From positions 2,542,001-2,606,000 of the forward strand of contig CP099650.1 in assembly GCA_024123915.1 (NCBI GenBank): a stretch of DNA of 64,000 bases, given 5' to 3'. Source of the DNA: Oxalobacteraceae bacterium OTU3CAMAD1 (GTDB lineage: Bacteria > Pseudomonadota > Gammaproteobacteria > Burkholderiales > Burkholderiaceae_D). Both the position numbers and the translations under genes were made by a program. Below, one piece after another: positions 53,476 to 62,081 of this stretch (positions within the stretch are counted from its first letter, which is position 1; each line of letters starts with the position of its first letter). Below the pieces are notes generated by a model. The model was not told the origin of the DNA and did no database searches. It was given only the letters and a program-made list of their open reading frames with translations.

Positions 53476-54369
53476 TCAGCTCGGATTGAGCAGCTTGCCG
53501 CCATCGGTTTGCCGTTGACCGAGCAGCACCGTGCCCACCAGCCCCAGCACGATCAGCACGACGGCGATCATCTCGGCCTGCGTGGCCCGCACGCCGAGCA
53601 CGTCGAACACCGGGTTGACGCGGATTTGCTCGATCAGCAAACGCTCGGCGCCGGCCAGTATCAGGTACACGGAAAACAGCCAACCCGTGCGAAACGGATG
53701 CCGGCGCAGCGCCCACAAGATCAGGAAGCATACCGCAGCCATCGCCGTTTCATAAATCGGCGCCGGATACACGCCCGGCGCGGCGAGCACTTCTCCGAAG
53801 ATGTTGTTGTCGTAGGTTTGCGCCCAAAACCACGTCGGCAGCCATTCCGGCTTGAGCGCCATGTTCGCCACCGTGCCCCAATCGCCGTCGCCCGACACCT
53901 GGCAGCCGATGCGGCCGATCGCATAGCCGATCATCATGGCCGGCGCGGCCGCGTCGAGCAGCGGGCGCACCGGCAGGCGCCAGCGCCGCACGCAGACCAT
54001 GCCGGCGAGGGTGCCGGCGATCAGCCCGCCGAAGATACTCAGCCCCGAGCGCGTGAAGATCATGCTCATCGGATCGGCCATGAACTGGCCGGTGTGTTCA
54101 AGGATATGGAACAGCCGCGCACCGATCACGCCTGCGATCATCACGACCACCATGAAGTCGCTGACCACTTGCTGTGGCGGCACCTCCGCACCCCGCACCC
54201 ACGCGGCGCCGATCCTGCCGACGCGGTACAGGCGGCCCAGCTCGGCGTGGAAGCACGCGCCGGCGACCATCGCGCCGAGCGCGACGAACAGGCCGAACGT
54301 GGCCAGCGGTAGCGGGATGTCGTAGCCGGTCCAGGCTTTCACCACATCGCTTAAAAATGGATACGACAT
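53476..54369 (-). CDS. Lgt-family (prolipoprotein diacylglyceryl transferase-like) membrane protein, divergent
   Basis: The 297-residue protein has seven or so transmembrane helices and the Lgt framework: GRIGCQVSGD (152-161) for GRIGNFxNGE, and ERLLIEQIR near the C-terminus for the conserved RFLxExxR motif. Unlike E. coli Lgt, the SFHGG histidine (H103) is a Phe (SIFGG, F113) and the RIGN asparagine is Cys156; YPAPIYE replaces HPSQLYE. It may be a specialised paralogue rather than the housekeeping enzyme, which would be elsewhere. Confidence 0.75.
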   Translation of the reverse strand: MSYPFLSDVVKAWTGYDIPLPLATFGLFVALGAMVAGACFHAELGRLYRVGRIGAAWVRGAEVPPQQVVSDFMVVVMIAGVIGARLFHILEHTGQFMADPMSMIFTRSGLSIFGGLIAGTLAGMVCVRRWRLPVRPLLDAAAPAMMIGYAIGRIGCQVSGDGDWGTVANMALKPEWLPTWFWAQTYDNNIFGEVLAAPGVYPAPIYETAMAAVCFLILWALRRHPFRTGWLFSVYLILAGAERLLIEQIRVNPVFDVLGVRATQAEMIAVVLIVLGLVGTVLLGQRQTDGGKLLNPS

Positions 54370-54559
54370 TAGAGTCCTTCAACGTCCCGTTGGTTCCCGA
54401 AACTATCCTGTCGAGATGTCATGCATGGCAATTAGCTAATCACTCTAGCATAACTTATGGCTCACCAGAAATGTTACAAACACTCACCATGTCTTACATA
54501 TGCTCCGGTTAAATTCAGGTAAAGTTCGGCTTGTCGTAATCTCAACTTTGGAGTCCGCA

Positions 54560-55321
54560 ATGACCGTAATGAAAAATCTCGCCGCAGCCGCTGCCGTCTC
54601 CTTCGCACTCGCCGCCCACGCCGCGCCGGGCGATTCGCTGCCGACCACCGGCACCTTGGTGGTGGTGCCGGCATACGGCGAAGTCAAACACGCCAACGAT
54701 CAAGTCATTGCCACCTTGGCGATCGAAGAGCAGGACAAGGACAAGGCCGCCGCCGCCTCGCGCGTCAACCAGAAGATGAAGCAGGGTCTGGACATCGTCA
54801 AGGCGGCCGATCCGCAAGCCAAGCTCAAGACGCAGGGCTACTACACCTATCCCGTCTATCCGGAAGACCGTCCGCTGCCGAACGGCCAGATGCCGAAGCA
54901 GCGCGTGCCGACCGCCTGGCGCGTGGGCCAGTACCTGGAAGTGACCACCACCAATCTCGACAAGCTGCCGAAAACCGTGGCCGCCGCGCAAAAGGTGCTG
55001 ACCCTGAACGGCCTGCAGTTCGGCCTGACGCCGGAAACCACCAAGAAGCTGGACGACGAGCGCATCGCCGCCACCTACAAAAACCTGAACGAGCGCATCA
55101 ACTCGATCGCCAACGCCATGGGCCGCAAGGTCGGCGACGCCGTGCTCGACACGGTCGATTTCGAAGGCTCGGGCAATTACGCGCAGGAGCGCGCCCAGGC
55201 GCCGGCACCGATGATGATGCGCGCCAAGATGGCTGACAGCGCCGAAGTCGCCGAGCCGAGTTTCGAGCCGGGCGAGACCACCTTGCAGATGCAACTGGTC
55301 GGCAAGGTGCGCTTCAAGTAA
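54560..55321 (+). CDS. SIMPL-domain (DUF541) secreted protein, first copy
   Basis: The start follows TTGGAG; the 253-residue protein has a signal peptide (about 1-22, AAHAA) and a SIMPL domain with QGYYTYPVYPEDR and YLEVTTTNLDKLP, repeating the family pattern. SIMPL proteins are periplasmic and of unclear role. A tandem paralogue follows after 67 bp. The leader motif TTCAGGTAAAGTTCGGCTTG (54514..54533) recurs before that copy. Confidence 0.85.
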   Translation: MTVMKNLAAAAAVSFALAAHAAPGDSLPTTGTLVVVPAYGEVKHANDQVIATLAIEEQDKDKAAAASRVNQKMKQGLDIVKAADPQAKLKTQGYYTYPVYPEDRPLPNGQMPKQRVPTAWRVGQYLEVTTTNLDKLPKTVAAAQKVLTLNGLQFGLTPETTKKLDDERIAATYKNLNERINSIANAMGRKVGDAVLDTVDFEGSGNYAQERAQAPAPMMMRAKMADSAEVAEPSFEPGETTLQMQLVGKVRFK

Positions 55322-55388
55322 GTCCGCGATGGCGAAACGTTTCAGGTAAAGTCGAGCTTGCTTTTCCATCAACCTCGGAGATCGATCG

Positions 55389-56159
55389 ATGACCCACCTG
55401 AAACACCTCGCCGCCGCCGTGGCCGCCGCCTTCACCCTGGCCGCGCACGCCGCGCCCGAATCCCTGCCCACCGCCGGCACCTTGGTGGTGGTGCCGGCCT
55501 CCGGCGAAGTCACTCACGCCAATGACCAGGCGATTGTCACCTTCAGCGTCGAGGAGGTCGACAAGGACAAAGCCGTGGCCGCCTCCAAGGCCAACCAGAA
55601 GATGAAGCAGGGCACCGATATCGTCAAACGGGAAGACCCGCAAGCCAAGCTCAAAACCCACGGCTACTACACCTATCCGGTCTATCCGGAGGAGCCGCCG
55701 GTGCCGCCCGGGCAGCCCCTCAAACCATCCAAACCGCGTGTGCCGACCGCCTGGCGCGTCGGCCAGTCGCTGCAGGCGACGACCACCACGCTGGCGACCT
55801 TGCCGAAAACGGTGGCCGCCGCGCAAAGCGTGCTGTCGCTCAACGGCGTGCGCTTCGGCCTGGCGGCGGAAACCACCCGCAAGCTCGACGAACAACGCAT
55901 TGCCGCCACCTACGCCAACCTGACCGAACGGATCAATTCGATCGCCGCAGCGATGGGCCGCAAGGTCGGCGACGCCGTGCTCGACACCGTCGATTTCGAA
56001 GGCTCCGGCAATTACGGGGGCAATAATGCGACCGCCTATGCGAGCGCTCCGGCGCCGATGATGCTGCGCAGGAGCGAAACGGCCGTTGCCGAACCCAGTT
56101 TCGAGCCCGGCGAAACCACCTTGCAGATGCGTCTTGTCGGCAAAGTGCGCTTCAAATAA
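55389..56159 (+). CDS. SIMPL-domain (DUF541) secreted protein, second copy
   Basis: The 256-residue protein has a signal peptide (about 1-19) and the same SIMPL framework (HGYYTYPVYPEEPP; SLQATTTTLATLP), and is clearly paralogous along its whole length, including the shared end TTLQMRLVGKVRFK. CTCGGAG precedes the ATG. It is in tandem with the first copy and followed by an intrinsic terminator. Role unknown. Confidence 0.85.
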   Translation: MTHLKHLAAAVAAAFTLAAHAAPESLPTAGTLVVVPASGEVTHANDQAIVTFSVEEVDKDKAVAASKANQKMKQGTDIVKREDPQAKLKTHGYYTYPVYPEEPPVPPGQPLKPSKPRVPTAWRVGQSLQATTTTLATLPKTVAAAQSVLSLNGVRFGLAAETTRKLDEQRIAATYANLTERINSIAAAMGRKVGDAVLDTVDFEGSGNYGGNNATAYASAPAPMMLRRSETAVAEPSFEPGETTLQMRLVGKVRFK

Positions 56160-56176
56160 GCAAACTTGTGCAGAAT

Positions 56177-56206
56177 AGGGGGATGGGGCGCCATCCCCCT
56201 TTTTTA
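56177..56206 (+). terminator. Intrinsic terminator after the SIMPL pair
   Basis: GGGGGATGG (56178..56186), GGCG loop, CCATCCCCC (56191..56199) and a T-run form a strong terminator 18 bp after the second SIMPL stop. Confidence 0.92.
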
Positions 56207-56263
56207 TTGTCGGCTCCTCTATAATGATGGCGCAGCAAGACCACATAATGAGAATGGAACCCT

Positions 56264-57136
56264 ATGCCGAACTTTCCCCGCCGCCGCGCTAAAAACGTCG
56301 CCGCCCAAGCCAAACTGCCCAAGACGTCGCGTTTCAGCCGTTTTGCGCGCCGCGCCCGGGGCGAGGGCCTCGACAAGCCGCGTCATCGTGGGATTTACCT
56401 GCTGCCGAACGCCTTCACTACCGCCGCGCTGTTCTGCGGCTTCTACGCCATCGTCATGGCGATGAACCAGAAGTTCGAACACTCGGCCTGGGCGATCTTC
56501 ATCGCCATGGTGCTCGACGGCCTTGACGGCCGCGTGGCCCGCCTGACCAACACCCAAAGCGAATTCGGCGCCCAATACGACAGCCTGTCGGACATGGTCT
56601 CCTTCGGCGCCGCGCCGGCGCTGGTGATCTACGAGTGGTCGCTGCGCGGCCTCGGTAAACTGGGCTGGATCGCCGCCTTCGTCTACTGCGCCGGCGCCGC
56701 GCTGCGCCTGGCCCGTTTCAACACCAACATCGAGGTGGTCGACAAGCGCTTCTTCCAGGGCTTGCCGTCGCCGTCGGCCGCCGCGCTGGTGGCCGGCTTC
56801 ATCCTGCTGATGGTAGACCAGGAGGTCTCCGGCCTGGAACTGCGCTGGATCTCGTGGGGCATCGCCGTCTTCGCCGGCCTGTCGATGGTGACCAATGTGC
56901 CGTTCTATAGCTTCAAGGACGTCAACTTCCGCAAGTCGGTGCCGTTCATCGCCGTGTTCCTCATCGCGCTGGTGTTCGCGCTGGTGTCGATCGATCCGCC
57001 AAAGGTGCTGTTCCCGATCTTTATCGCCTATGGCTTGTCCGGCTACGCGGTGCTGGTATGGCGGCTTGCGAAGGGCAAGCCGGTGAGCCTGATCCAGACC
57101 GAAATCGATAGCGACGATCCGAGCGAGCGTCACTAA
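56264..57136 (+). CDS. pssA: CDP-diacylglycerol-serine O-phosphatidyltransferase
   Basis: The 290-residue membrane enzyme has the CDP-alcohol phosphotransferase motif DGLDGRVARLTNTQSEFGAQ continuing to YDSLSD (about 84-109; DG-x2-AR-G-x3-D-x3-D) and about eight transmembrane segments. It makes phosphatidylserine for phosphatidylethanolamine synthesis at the inner membrane. The N-terminus is Lys/Arg-rich (PRRRAKNVAAQAK). It precedes leuA on the same strand. Confidence 0.93.
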   Translation: MPNFPRRRAKNVAAQAKLPKTSRFSRFARRARGEGLDKPRHRGIYLLPNAFTTAALFCGFYAIVMAMNQKFEHSAWAIFIAMVLDGLDGRVARLTNTQSEFGAQYDSLSDMVSFGAAPALVIYEWSLRGLGKLGWIAAFVYCAGAALRLARFNTNIEVVDKRFFQGLPSPSAAALVAGFILLMVDQEVSGLELRWISWGIAVFAGLSMVTNVPFYSFKDVNFRKSVPFIAVFLIALVFALVSIDPPKVLFPIFIAYGLSGYAVLVWRLAKGKPVSLIQTEIDSDDPSERH

Positions 57137-57208
57137 CCCGGGTCCTCGACACATGGGCGGTAGGCCCTGAGCATTTTCAAGCAACGCAGCCACAGCAACG
57201 GAGCTACT

Positions 57209-58756
57209 ATGAACAACTCATCCAACCGCCTGATCATCTTCGACACCACCCTGCGCGACGGCGAGCAATCGCCCGGCGCATCGATGACCAAGGACGAGAA
57301 AGTCCGCATCGCCAAGCAGCTCGAGCGCCTGCGGGTGGATGTCATCGAAGCCGGTTTCGCCGCCGCCTCCCAGGGCGACTTCGAATCCATCAAGGCGATC
57401 GCCTCGGTGGTGCGCGAATCGACCATCTGCTCGCTCTCGCGCGCCAACGACCGCGATATCGCGCGCGCCGCCGAGGCGCTGGCGCCGGCCGAGCGCAAAC
57501 GCATCCATACCTTTATCGCCACCTCCAATCTGCATATGGAGATGAAGCTGCGCATGCTGCCCGACCAGGTGCTGGAGCAGGCCCGCAACGCCGTGCGCTT
57601 CGCCCGCCAGCACACCGACGATATCGAATTCAGCCCGGAAGACGGCAGCCGCTCGGACGAGGATTTCCTGTGCCGCGTATTGGAGGGCGTGATCGCCGAA
57701 GGCGCGACCACAATCAACTTCCCGGACACCGTCGGCTACGCGGTGCCGGAGATTTTCGGCGAAACCATCCGCCGCCTGCGCGAGCGCATTCCCAACTCCG
57801 ACAAGGCCGTGTGGTCGGTCCACTGCCACAACGATCTTGGTCTGGCGGTGGCCAATTCGCTGGCGGGCGTGATGATAGGCGGCGCGCGCCAGATCGAGTG
57901 CACCATCAACGGTCTCGGTGAACGCGCCGGCAACACCGCGCTGGAGGAGGTGGTAATGGCGCTGCGCACGCGCGGCGGCTACTACAACCTGGAATGCGGC
58001 ATCGACACCACGCAGATTGTGGCGGCGTCGAAGATGGTGTCGCAGATCACCGGCTTCGCCGTGCAGCCCAACAAGGCCGTGGTGGGCGCCAACGCCTTCG
58101 CGCACGCCTCGGGCATCCACCAGGACGGCATGCTCAAATCGCGCGAGACCTACGAGATCATGCGCGCGGAGGATGTCGGCTGGGCGGCCACCAAGATCGT
58201 GCTGGGCAAACTGTCCGGCCGCAACGCCTTCAAGCAGCGCTTGCAGGAGCTGGGCATCGACCTGGAATCGGAGGCGGAGGTCAACGCCGCCTTCATCCGC
58301 TTCAAGGAACTGGCCGACCGCAAGTCCGACATCTTCGACGAGGATATCCTGGCGCTGGTCTCGGACGAGCAGCAGTCGCAGGAAAGCGAGTTCTATCGCT
58401 TCGTCTCGCTGTCGCAGCAATCGAACACCGGCGAGACGCCGAACGCCAAGGTGGTGTTCTTCATCGACGGCGAAGAGCACACCTCCGAGGGCAAGGGCGA
58501 CGGCCCGGTGGACGCCACCGTCAACGCCATCGAATCGGAAGTCGGCAGCGGCGCCGAACTGGTGCTGTTCTCGGTCAACGCCATCAGCACCGGCACCCAG
58601 TCGCAGGGCGAGGTGACGATGCGGCTGTCGAAGGAGGGGCGCATCGTCAACGGCGTCGGCGCCGATCCGGACATCATCGTCGCCTCGGCCAAGGCTTATT
58701 TGTCGGCGCTGAATAAACTGCACTCGAAGATCGAGCGCGTCAACCCGCAACCATGA
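57209..58756 (+). CDS. leuA: 2-Isopropylmalate synthase
   Basis: The 515-residue enzyme starts with [20 protein letters not shown] (about 12-31), the HMGL catalytic motif, and has the metal-binding [14 protein letters not shown] segment, followed by the C-terminal regulatory LeuA dimer domain. It condenses 2-oxoisovalerate and acetyl-CoA in leucine synthesis. GAGC lies upstream. A sugar kinase gene follows after eight bases, so the two may be co-transcribed. Confidence 0.96.
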   Translation: MNNSSNRLIIFDTTLRDGEQSPGASMTKDEKVRIAKQLERLRVDVIEAGFAAASQGDFESIKAIASVVRESTICSLSRANDRDIARAAEALAPAERKRIHTFIATSNLHMEMKLRMLPDQVLEQARNAVRFARQHTDDIEFSPEDGSRSDEDFLCRVLEGVIAEGATTINFPDTVGYAVPEIFGETIRRLRERIPNSDKAVWSVHCHNDLGLAVANSLAGVMIGGARQIECTINGLGERAGNTALEEVVMALRTRGGYYNLECGIDTTQIVAASKMVSQITGFAVQPNKAVVGANAFAHASGIHQDGMLKSRETYEIMRAEDVGWAATKIVLGKLSGRNAFKQRLQELGIDLESEAEVNAAFIRFKELADRKSDIFDEDILALVSDEQQSQESEFYRFVSLSQQSNTGETPNAKVVFFIDGEEHTSEGKGDGPVDATVNAIESEVGSGAELVLFSVNAISTGTQSQGEVTMRLSKEGRIVNGVGADPDIIVASAKAYLSALNKLHSKIERVNPQP

Positions 58757-58764
58757 GGTTTTGA

Positions 58765-59712
58765 GTGGCAAAAGATTTTGATACGAGTTTTGATACGAGT
58801 TTTGATATTGTGGCGTTGGGCGAGGCCATGGTGGAGTTCAACCAGGCCACGCCTGGCGAAGCGAACTACCGCCAGGGCTTTGGCGGCGACACCTCCAACG
58901 CGGTGATCGCCGCCAGCCGGCAGGGCGCGCGCACCGCGTATCTGACACGCGTCGGCGAAGATGCTTTCGGCGGAATGCTGCTCGACTTATGGCGGGCCGA
59001 GGGTGTCGACGTCAGCGCCGTCGCGCGCGATGCCGACGCGCCCACCGGCCTGTATTTCGTCACGCACGGTCCCGATGGCCACGCGTTCAGCTATCTGCGC
59101 GCCGGCTCGGCGGCCAGCCGCATGCAGCCGCGCACGATGGATCTGGGCCTGATCGAATCGGCGCGCTGGCTGCATGTGTCGGGGATCTCGCAGGCGATAT
59201 CGGCCAGTGCCTGCGACACCGTGTTCGCCGCCATCGACATCGCGCGCCGCGCCGGGGTAAAGGTCAGCTTCGATCCGAACCTGCGCTTGTCGTTGTGGCC
59301 CCTGGCGCGTGCGCGCGCCGTCATGGGCGCCACCATCGGCATGACCGATCTGTTCATGCCAAGTCTGGACGAAGCGGTGGCGTTGGCTGGTACCGACGAT
59401 GTCGAGACGATGTTCGCGTGGTGCCGCGCGCAAGGCGCGCGTTCAGTGGTGCTGAAGACGGGACCCCAGGGCGCCTGGTACGCGGGCGAGGGCGAAGCGC
59501 CGCGATTGGCGGAGGGATATCCGGTGCAAGCGGTGGATGCAACCGGCGCGGGGGATTGTTTCGACGGCAGCCTGCTGGCGCGTCTTGCGGCGGGGGATGC
59601 GCTGGGCGACGCGGTAAGGTACGCCAACGTCAGCGCCGCGCTATCGACGCAAGGCCATGGCGCCGTGGCGCCGATACCGAGCGCCGCGCAAGTGCGCGCG
59701 GCGCTGGCATAA
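58765..59712 (+). CDS. kdgK: PfkB-family sugar kinase, 2-dehydro-3-deoxygluconokinase-like
   Basis: The 315-residue protein uses a GTG start (58765); the first residues DFDTSFDTSFDIVALGEAMV include a DNA repeat. The PfkB glycine-rich opening VALGEAMVEFNQ and the C-terminal DATGAGDCFDGSL motif with catalytic Asp are clear; the FNPNLR/DPNLR pattern (SFDPNLRLSLW) also fits KDG kinase. It phosphorylates 2-keto-3-deoxygluconate for Entner-Doudoroff-type use, although other ribokinase substrates remain possible. Confidence 0.84.
   Translation: MAKDFDTSFDTSFDIVALGEAMVEFNQATPGEANYRQGFGGDTSNAVIAASRQGARTAYLTRVGEDAFGGMLLDLWRAEGVDVSAVARDADAPTGLYFVTHGPDGHAFSYLRAGSAASRMQPRTMDLGLIESARWLHVSGISQAISASACDTVFAAIDIARRAGVKVSFDPNLRLSLWPLARARAVMGATIGMTDLFMPSLDEAVALAGTDDVETMFAWCRAQGARSVVLKTGPQGAWYAGEGEAPRLAEGYPVQAVDATGAGDCFDGSLLARLAAGDALGDAVRYANVSAALSTQGHGAVAPIPSAAQVRAALA
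58776..58807 (+). repeat. 12-bp tandem repeat in the start of the kinase gene
   Basis: TTTTGATACGAG occurs at 58776..58787 and 58788..58799, with a partial third TTTTGATA at 58800..58807. It codes for the DTSFDTSFD stretch right after the GTG start. Confidence 0.85.
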
Positions 59713-59779
59713 AATGCCGGCCAGCGGCAAAGCCGCCTGGCCGGGCTGTCCACAAAACCATGCTCCATTCTGGAGACAC

Positions 59780-59867
59780 GTAGGGCGGATTAGGCGGAAC
59801 GCCGTAATCGGCCATGCACGCGCCGTCGGCGGCTCATGGCGGATTACGCTACGCTAATCCGCCCTAC
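59780..59867. repeat. REP pair (BIME C)
   Basis: Plus arm 59780..59816 (GTAG start, centre GGCGGAACGCC) and minus arm 59835..59867 (ending CCGCCCTAC, centre ACGCTACGC) lie in inverted order, between the kinase gene and the opposing barrel gene. The separating 18 bp is GC-rich. Confidence 0.88.
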
Positions 59868-59894
59868 GTAAATCCGCGCGACGCATCCAGTACC

Positions 59895-60707
59895 TTAGAA
59901 CCGCACCTTGAGATAAGCCGCAGGTCCATTCAAACGGATATTCACCGCCAGATCGTCGCGCTCGCGGCGCAGGCTGATCTTCGACGCGCTGTACTCGGCC
60001 ACCACGCCCACCATCGGCGTCACATACCACTCAACGCCAACGGCGCCGCCGTAGATATGGCCGTTGATGCTGCCGCCATTCTTCTTGATCCCGTTAGCAT
60101 CCGCATACATGCGCAGCTGCGGCGAGAACTGATGGCGCCAGCCCAGTTCCACCAGCGGCGCGTAGGCGCTCTCATTCTCCGAATAGCGCGCATTGCCGCT
60201 AATACCATTCAACACCCCGTTCGCGGTGCCATCGATGCGCGCGCGGTAGTAGGCCGCGCCGACACCCACGCCGAACACGTCCGCGCCGCTGCCCAGCCAC
60301 CACTTGTAGGCGACATTGGCCAGATCGAGCTTCAGCTTCGCATTCAGCTTGCCGGTGCCGGTCAGCGGCAAGCCATTAATGTTGGTGCTGCCGCTCAGGC
60401 TCGGGTTGTACTCTTTATCGTAACGGTAGTAATCGAAGTCAAAACCGTGCGAGTCGCCGATCAGTACGCTCGCCTTGGCGCGCGGCAAGGTCACGTTGTC
60501 GGATTTGTAGGTGCCGGTGTCGATACGGCCATAGTTGGTGTCGCCCTCGACCTTGATGCGCGGTTCGGTATAGAAGGCGCCGACGGACAGGCTGGCGCGG
60601 TCCAGCGCCGGTGATGGTTCCGCCCAGGCCATCGCTGTCGCGGTGGTCAGCGCGATAAGCGAGGCTGCATAAATAGCGTGGCGTGCGGAAGGCGTACGTA
60701 AAGACAT
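59895..60707 (-). CDS. Outer-membrane beta-barrel protein, unknown
   Basis: The start at 60707 follows CGGAG and gives a signal peptide (about 1-28, AMAWA). The 270-residue mature region consists of alternating amphipathic strands, with aromatic ends (FDFDYYRYDKEYNP, YGGAVGVEWYVTPMVGVV) and a terminal YLKVRF, the C-terminal Phe typical of BAM substrates. This is an OmpW/outer-membrane-protein-like barrel whose ligand is unknown. Confidence 0.75.
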   Translation of the reverse strand: MSLRTPSARHAIYAASLIALTTATAMAWAEPSPALDRASLSVGAFYTEPRIKVEGDTNYGRIDTGTYKSDNVTLPRAKASVLIGDSHGFDFDYYRYDKEYNPSLSGSTNINGLPLTGTGKLNAKLKLDLANVAYKWWLGSGADVFGVGVGAAYYRARIDGTANGVLNGISGNARYSENESAYAPLVELGWRHQFSPQLRMYADANGIKKNGGSINGHIYGGAVGVEWYVTPMVGVVAEYSASKISLRRERDDLAVNIRLNGPAAYLKVRF

Positions 60708-60819
60708 GAATTCTCCGAAGTAAGTTGCGTTTTGATATAGAGAAATCATAGCAACCACGAGAAATCTTTCACGTCGGCGCACTGCCAAACTGCGCGTGGG
60801 ACTGCTCCTACCGCGCCGG

Positions 60820-61308
60820 TTAGCGCAACCAGCGCGGTTCGCGTTCCTCGTCGGGCCCATTGACCAGGGCTTGCACCACGCCGTTGCGGTCGAACTGCAC
60901 GTCCATCAGCGAGTTCCATACATCGCTTTCCTTGTAGCGGTATTGCCAGACGTCGCCGTCGACGCTGTAATAACGCACCTGCTTGGACGGCCGCCCGAGG
61001 ATGCCCAGCACGCTGTCTTTGGTGTCCCGGCCGATTTTGATGGTGCCGAACTTGGCGTTCGTCAGCACCTGTTCGTACGAGATCAGGCGCCCGTCCGGAC
61101 CGATGCGCGCCATCCACGTGTACTGGCCGAGCGGCCCCATGGCGTATTCGAGCATCGTGTCGGGGCCGTTTTTATAGACGCCGGTGGGCTGGCCCAGCTT
61201 GGATTGGACCACCTGGGCGGTGTCGCCCGGCGCTGGTGGCGGCCCGAACATATTGGCGCAGCCGGTCAGCGTGCCGCAAAACGTTGTCAAAACAAGCAGT
61301 CTTTTCAT
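60820..61308 (-). CDS. BamE/SmpA-like outer-membrane lipoprotein
   Basis: The start at 61308 follows GGAGC and gives MKRLLVLTTFCGTLTGC, a lipoprotein signal ending LTGC. The 162-residue mature part has two BamE-like repeats (GDTAQVVQSKLGQPTGVY and TKDSVLGILGRPSKQVRYYS). BamE stabilises the BAM complex; here the protein is longer than E. coli BamE, so it may be a paralogue. It diverges from rpsO. Confidence 0.78.
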   Translation of the reverse strand: MKRLLVLTTFCGTLTGCANMFGPPPAPGDTAQVVQSKLGQPTGVYKNGPDTMLEYAMGPLGQYTWMARIGPDGRLISYEQVLTNAKFGTIKIGRDTKDSVLGILGRPSKQVRYYSVDGDVWQYRYKESDVWNSLMDVQFDRNGVVQALVNGPDEEREPRWLR

Positions 61309-61381
61309 GTCGCAGCTCCAAAAAGAGGAGGGAAGTGGACAAATTGTAGCCAAGCCGGGATACACGCGGCGCTTTTTCCGC

Positions 61382-61418
61382 TATACTTTCGGGTCTGGTC
61401 TTCGGACCGGTTTTTTTT
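61382..61418 (+). promoter_or_regulatory. TATACT box and UUCG hairpin with T-run ahead of rpsO
   Basis: A TATACT hexamer (61382..61387) is followed by CTGGTC-TTCG-GACCGG (61395..61410), a UUCG tetraloop stem, and a pure T8 run (61411..61418). A terminator-like hairpin almost at the presumed transcription start, before rpsO, could be an attenuator or a product of a short RNA. Confidence 0.55.
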
Positions 61419-61426
61419 GAAGTTCA

Positions 61427-61456
61427 CGGTGTGCAGGGTTCAGACTCCGCGCACCG
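61427..61456 (+). promoter_or_regulatory. rpsO leader hairpin, candidate S15 site
   Basis: CGGTGTGC (61427..61434) pairs with GCGCACCG (61449..61456), extended by three more pairs inside. It lies 20 bp before the rpsO ATG. S15 is known to autoregulate through structured leaders in several bacteria; this fold is a plausible local example, not a proven match. Confidence 0.45.
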
Positions 61457-61475
61457 CATGTTAAAGGTAAATATC

Positions 61476-61745
61476 ATGACCGTAGAAAACATCAACAAAG
61501 CCGCGATCATCGCGGACAACGCCCGTGGTCAAAAAGACACCGGCTCGCCAGAAGTGCAAGTTGCACTGCTGACCGCACGCATCAACGAACTGAACGGCCA
61601 CTTCAAGGCCCACAGCAAGGATCACCACTCCCGTCGTGGTCTGATTATGATGGTTAACCGTCGTAAGAGCCTGCTGTCGTACCTGAAGGGCAAAGACGCA
61701 ACCCGTTATCGCGATCTGATCGCTAAACTGGGTCTGCGTAAGTAA
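61476..61745 (+). CDS. rpsO: 30S ribosomal protein S15
   Basis: The 89-residue protein starts [20 protein letters not shown] and has the S15 core ([40 protein letters not shown]). It binds 16S rRNA early in small-subunit assembly. The ATG at 61476 follows AAAGGT. pnp lies downstream on the same strand, as is common. Confidence 0.98.
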   Translation: MTVENINKAAIIADNARGQKDTGSPEVQVALLTARINELNGHFKAHSKDHHSRRGLIMMVNRRKSLLSYLKGKDATRYRDLIAKLGLRK

Positions 61746-61769
61746 TATTTGCGTCATCCGGCTTAATCG

Positions 61770-61804
61770 AAATGCCTGCGCCAGTTTGTCTGTCGCGGGC
61801 ATTT
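61770..61804 (+). terminator. Terminator-like hairpin after rpsO
   Basis: AAATGCCTGCG pairs with CGCGGGCATTT around a loop of about a dozen bases, with T-rich sequence after it. It is 25 bp past the rpsO stop and would set pnp expression partly apart from rpsO. Confidence 0.65.
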
Positions 61805-61877
61805 TGTCATTTTTGCGGGTAAAAACTTGCCAAATGGAATGCGATCTTGGCAGCGCAGCATGGAATCCCGGTAACAC

Positions 61878-61969
61878 GTAGGGCGGATTAGCGAAGCGTA
61901 ATCGGCCATGCCTGAGCAGTGGGCGGCTCGTCGATGGCCGATTACGGCGTTCCGCCTAATCCGCCCTAC
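61878..61969. repeat. REP pair (BIME D) between rpsO and pnp
   Basis: Plus arm 61878..61910 (GTAG, centre GCGAAGC) and minus arm 61934..61969 (ending CCGCCCTAC, centre GGCGTTCCGCC) are inverted around about 23 bp. The two centre variants are exchanged relative to BIME B and C. Confidence 0.88.
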
Positions 61970-62005
61970 GTGGACCAATGTTTTAGCAAGTGTAGGTGTA
62001 GCAAA

Positions 62006-62060
62006 GACGGCGGGTATGCCGTCTGTGGTGAGGTGAACGACAGCCCCTGAAAATCTGTCG
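62006..62060 (+). promoter_or_regulatory. Two hairpins in the pnp leader
   Basis: GACGGC (62006..62011) pairs with GCCGTC (62018..62023); CGACAG (62038..62043) pairs with CTGTCG (62055..62060). They lie 22 to 76 bp before the pnp start, where RNase III cleavage and PNPase autoregulation act in E. coli. Confidence 0.5.
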
Positions 62061-62081
62061 GCAAATAGAAAGGGATTACCC

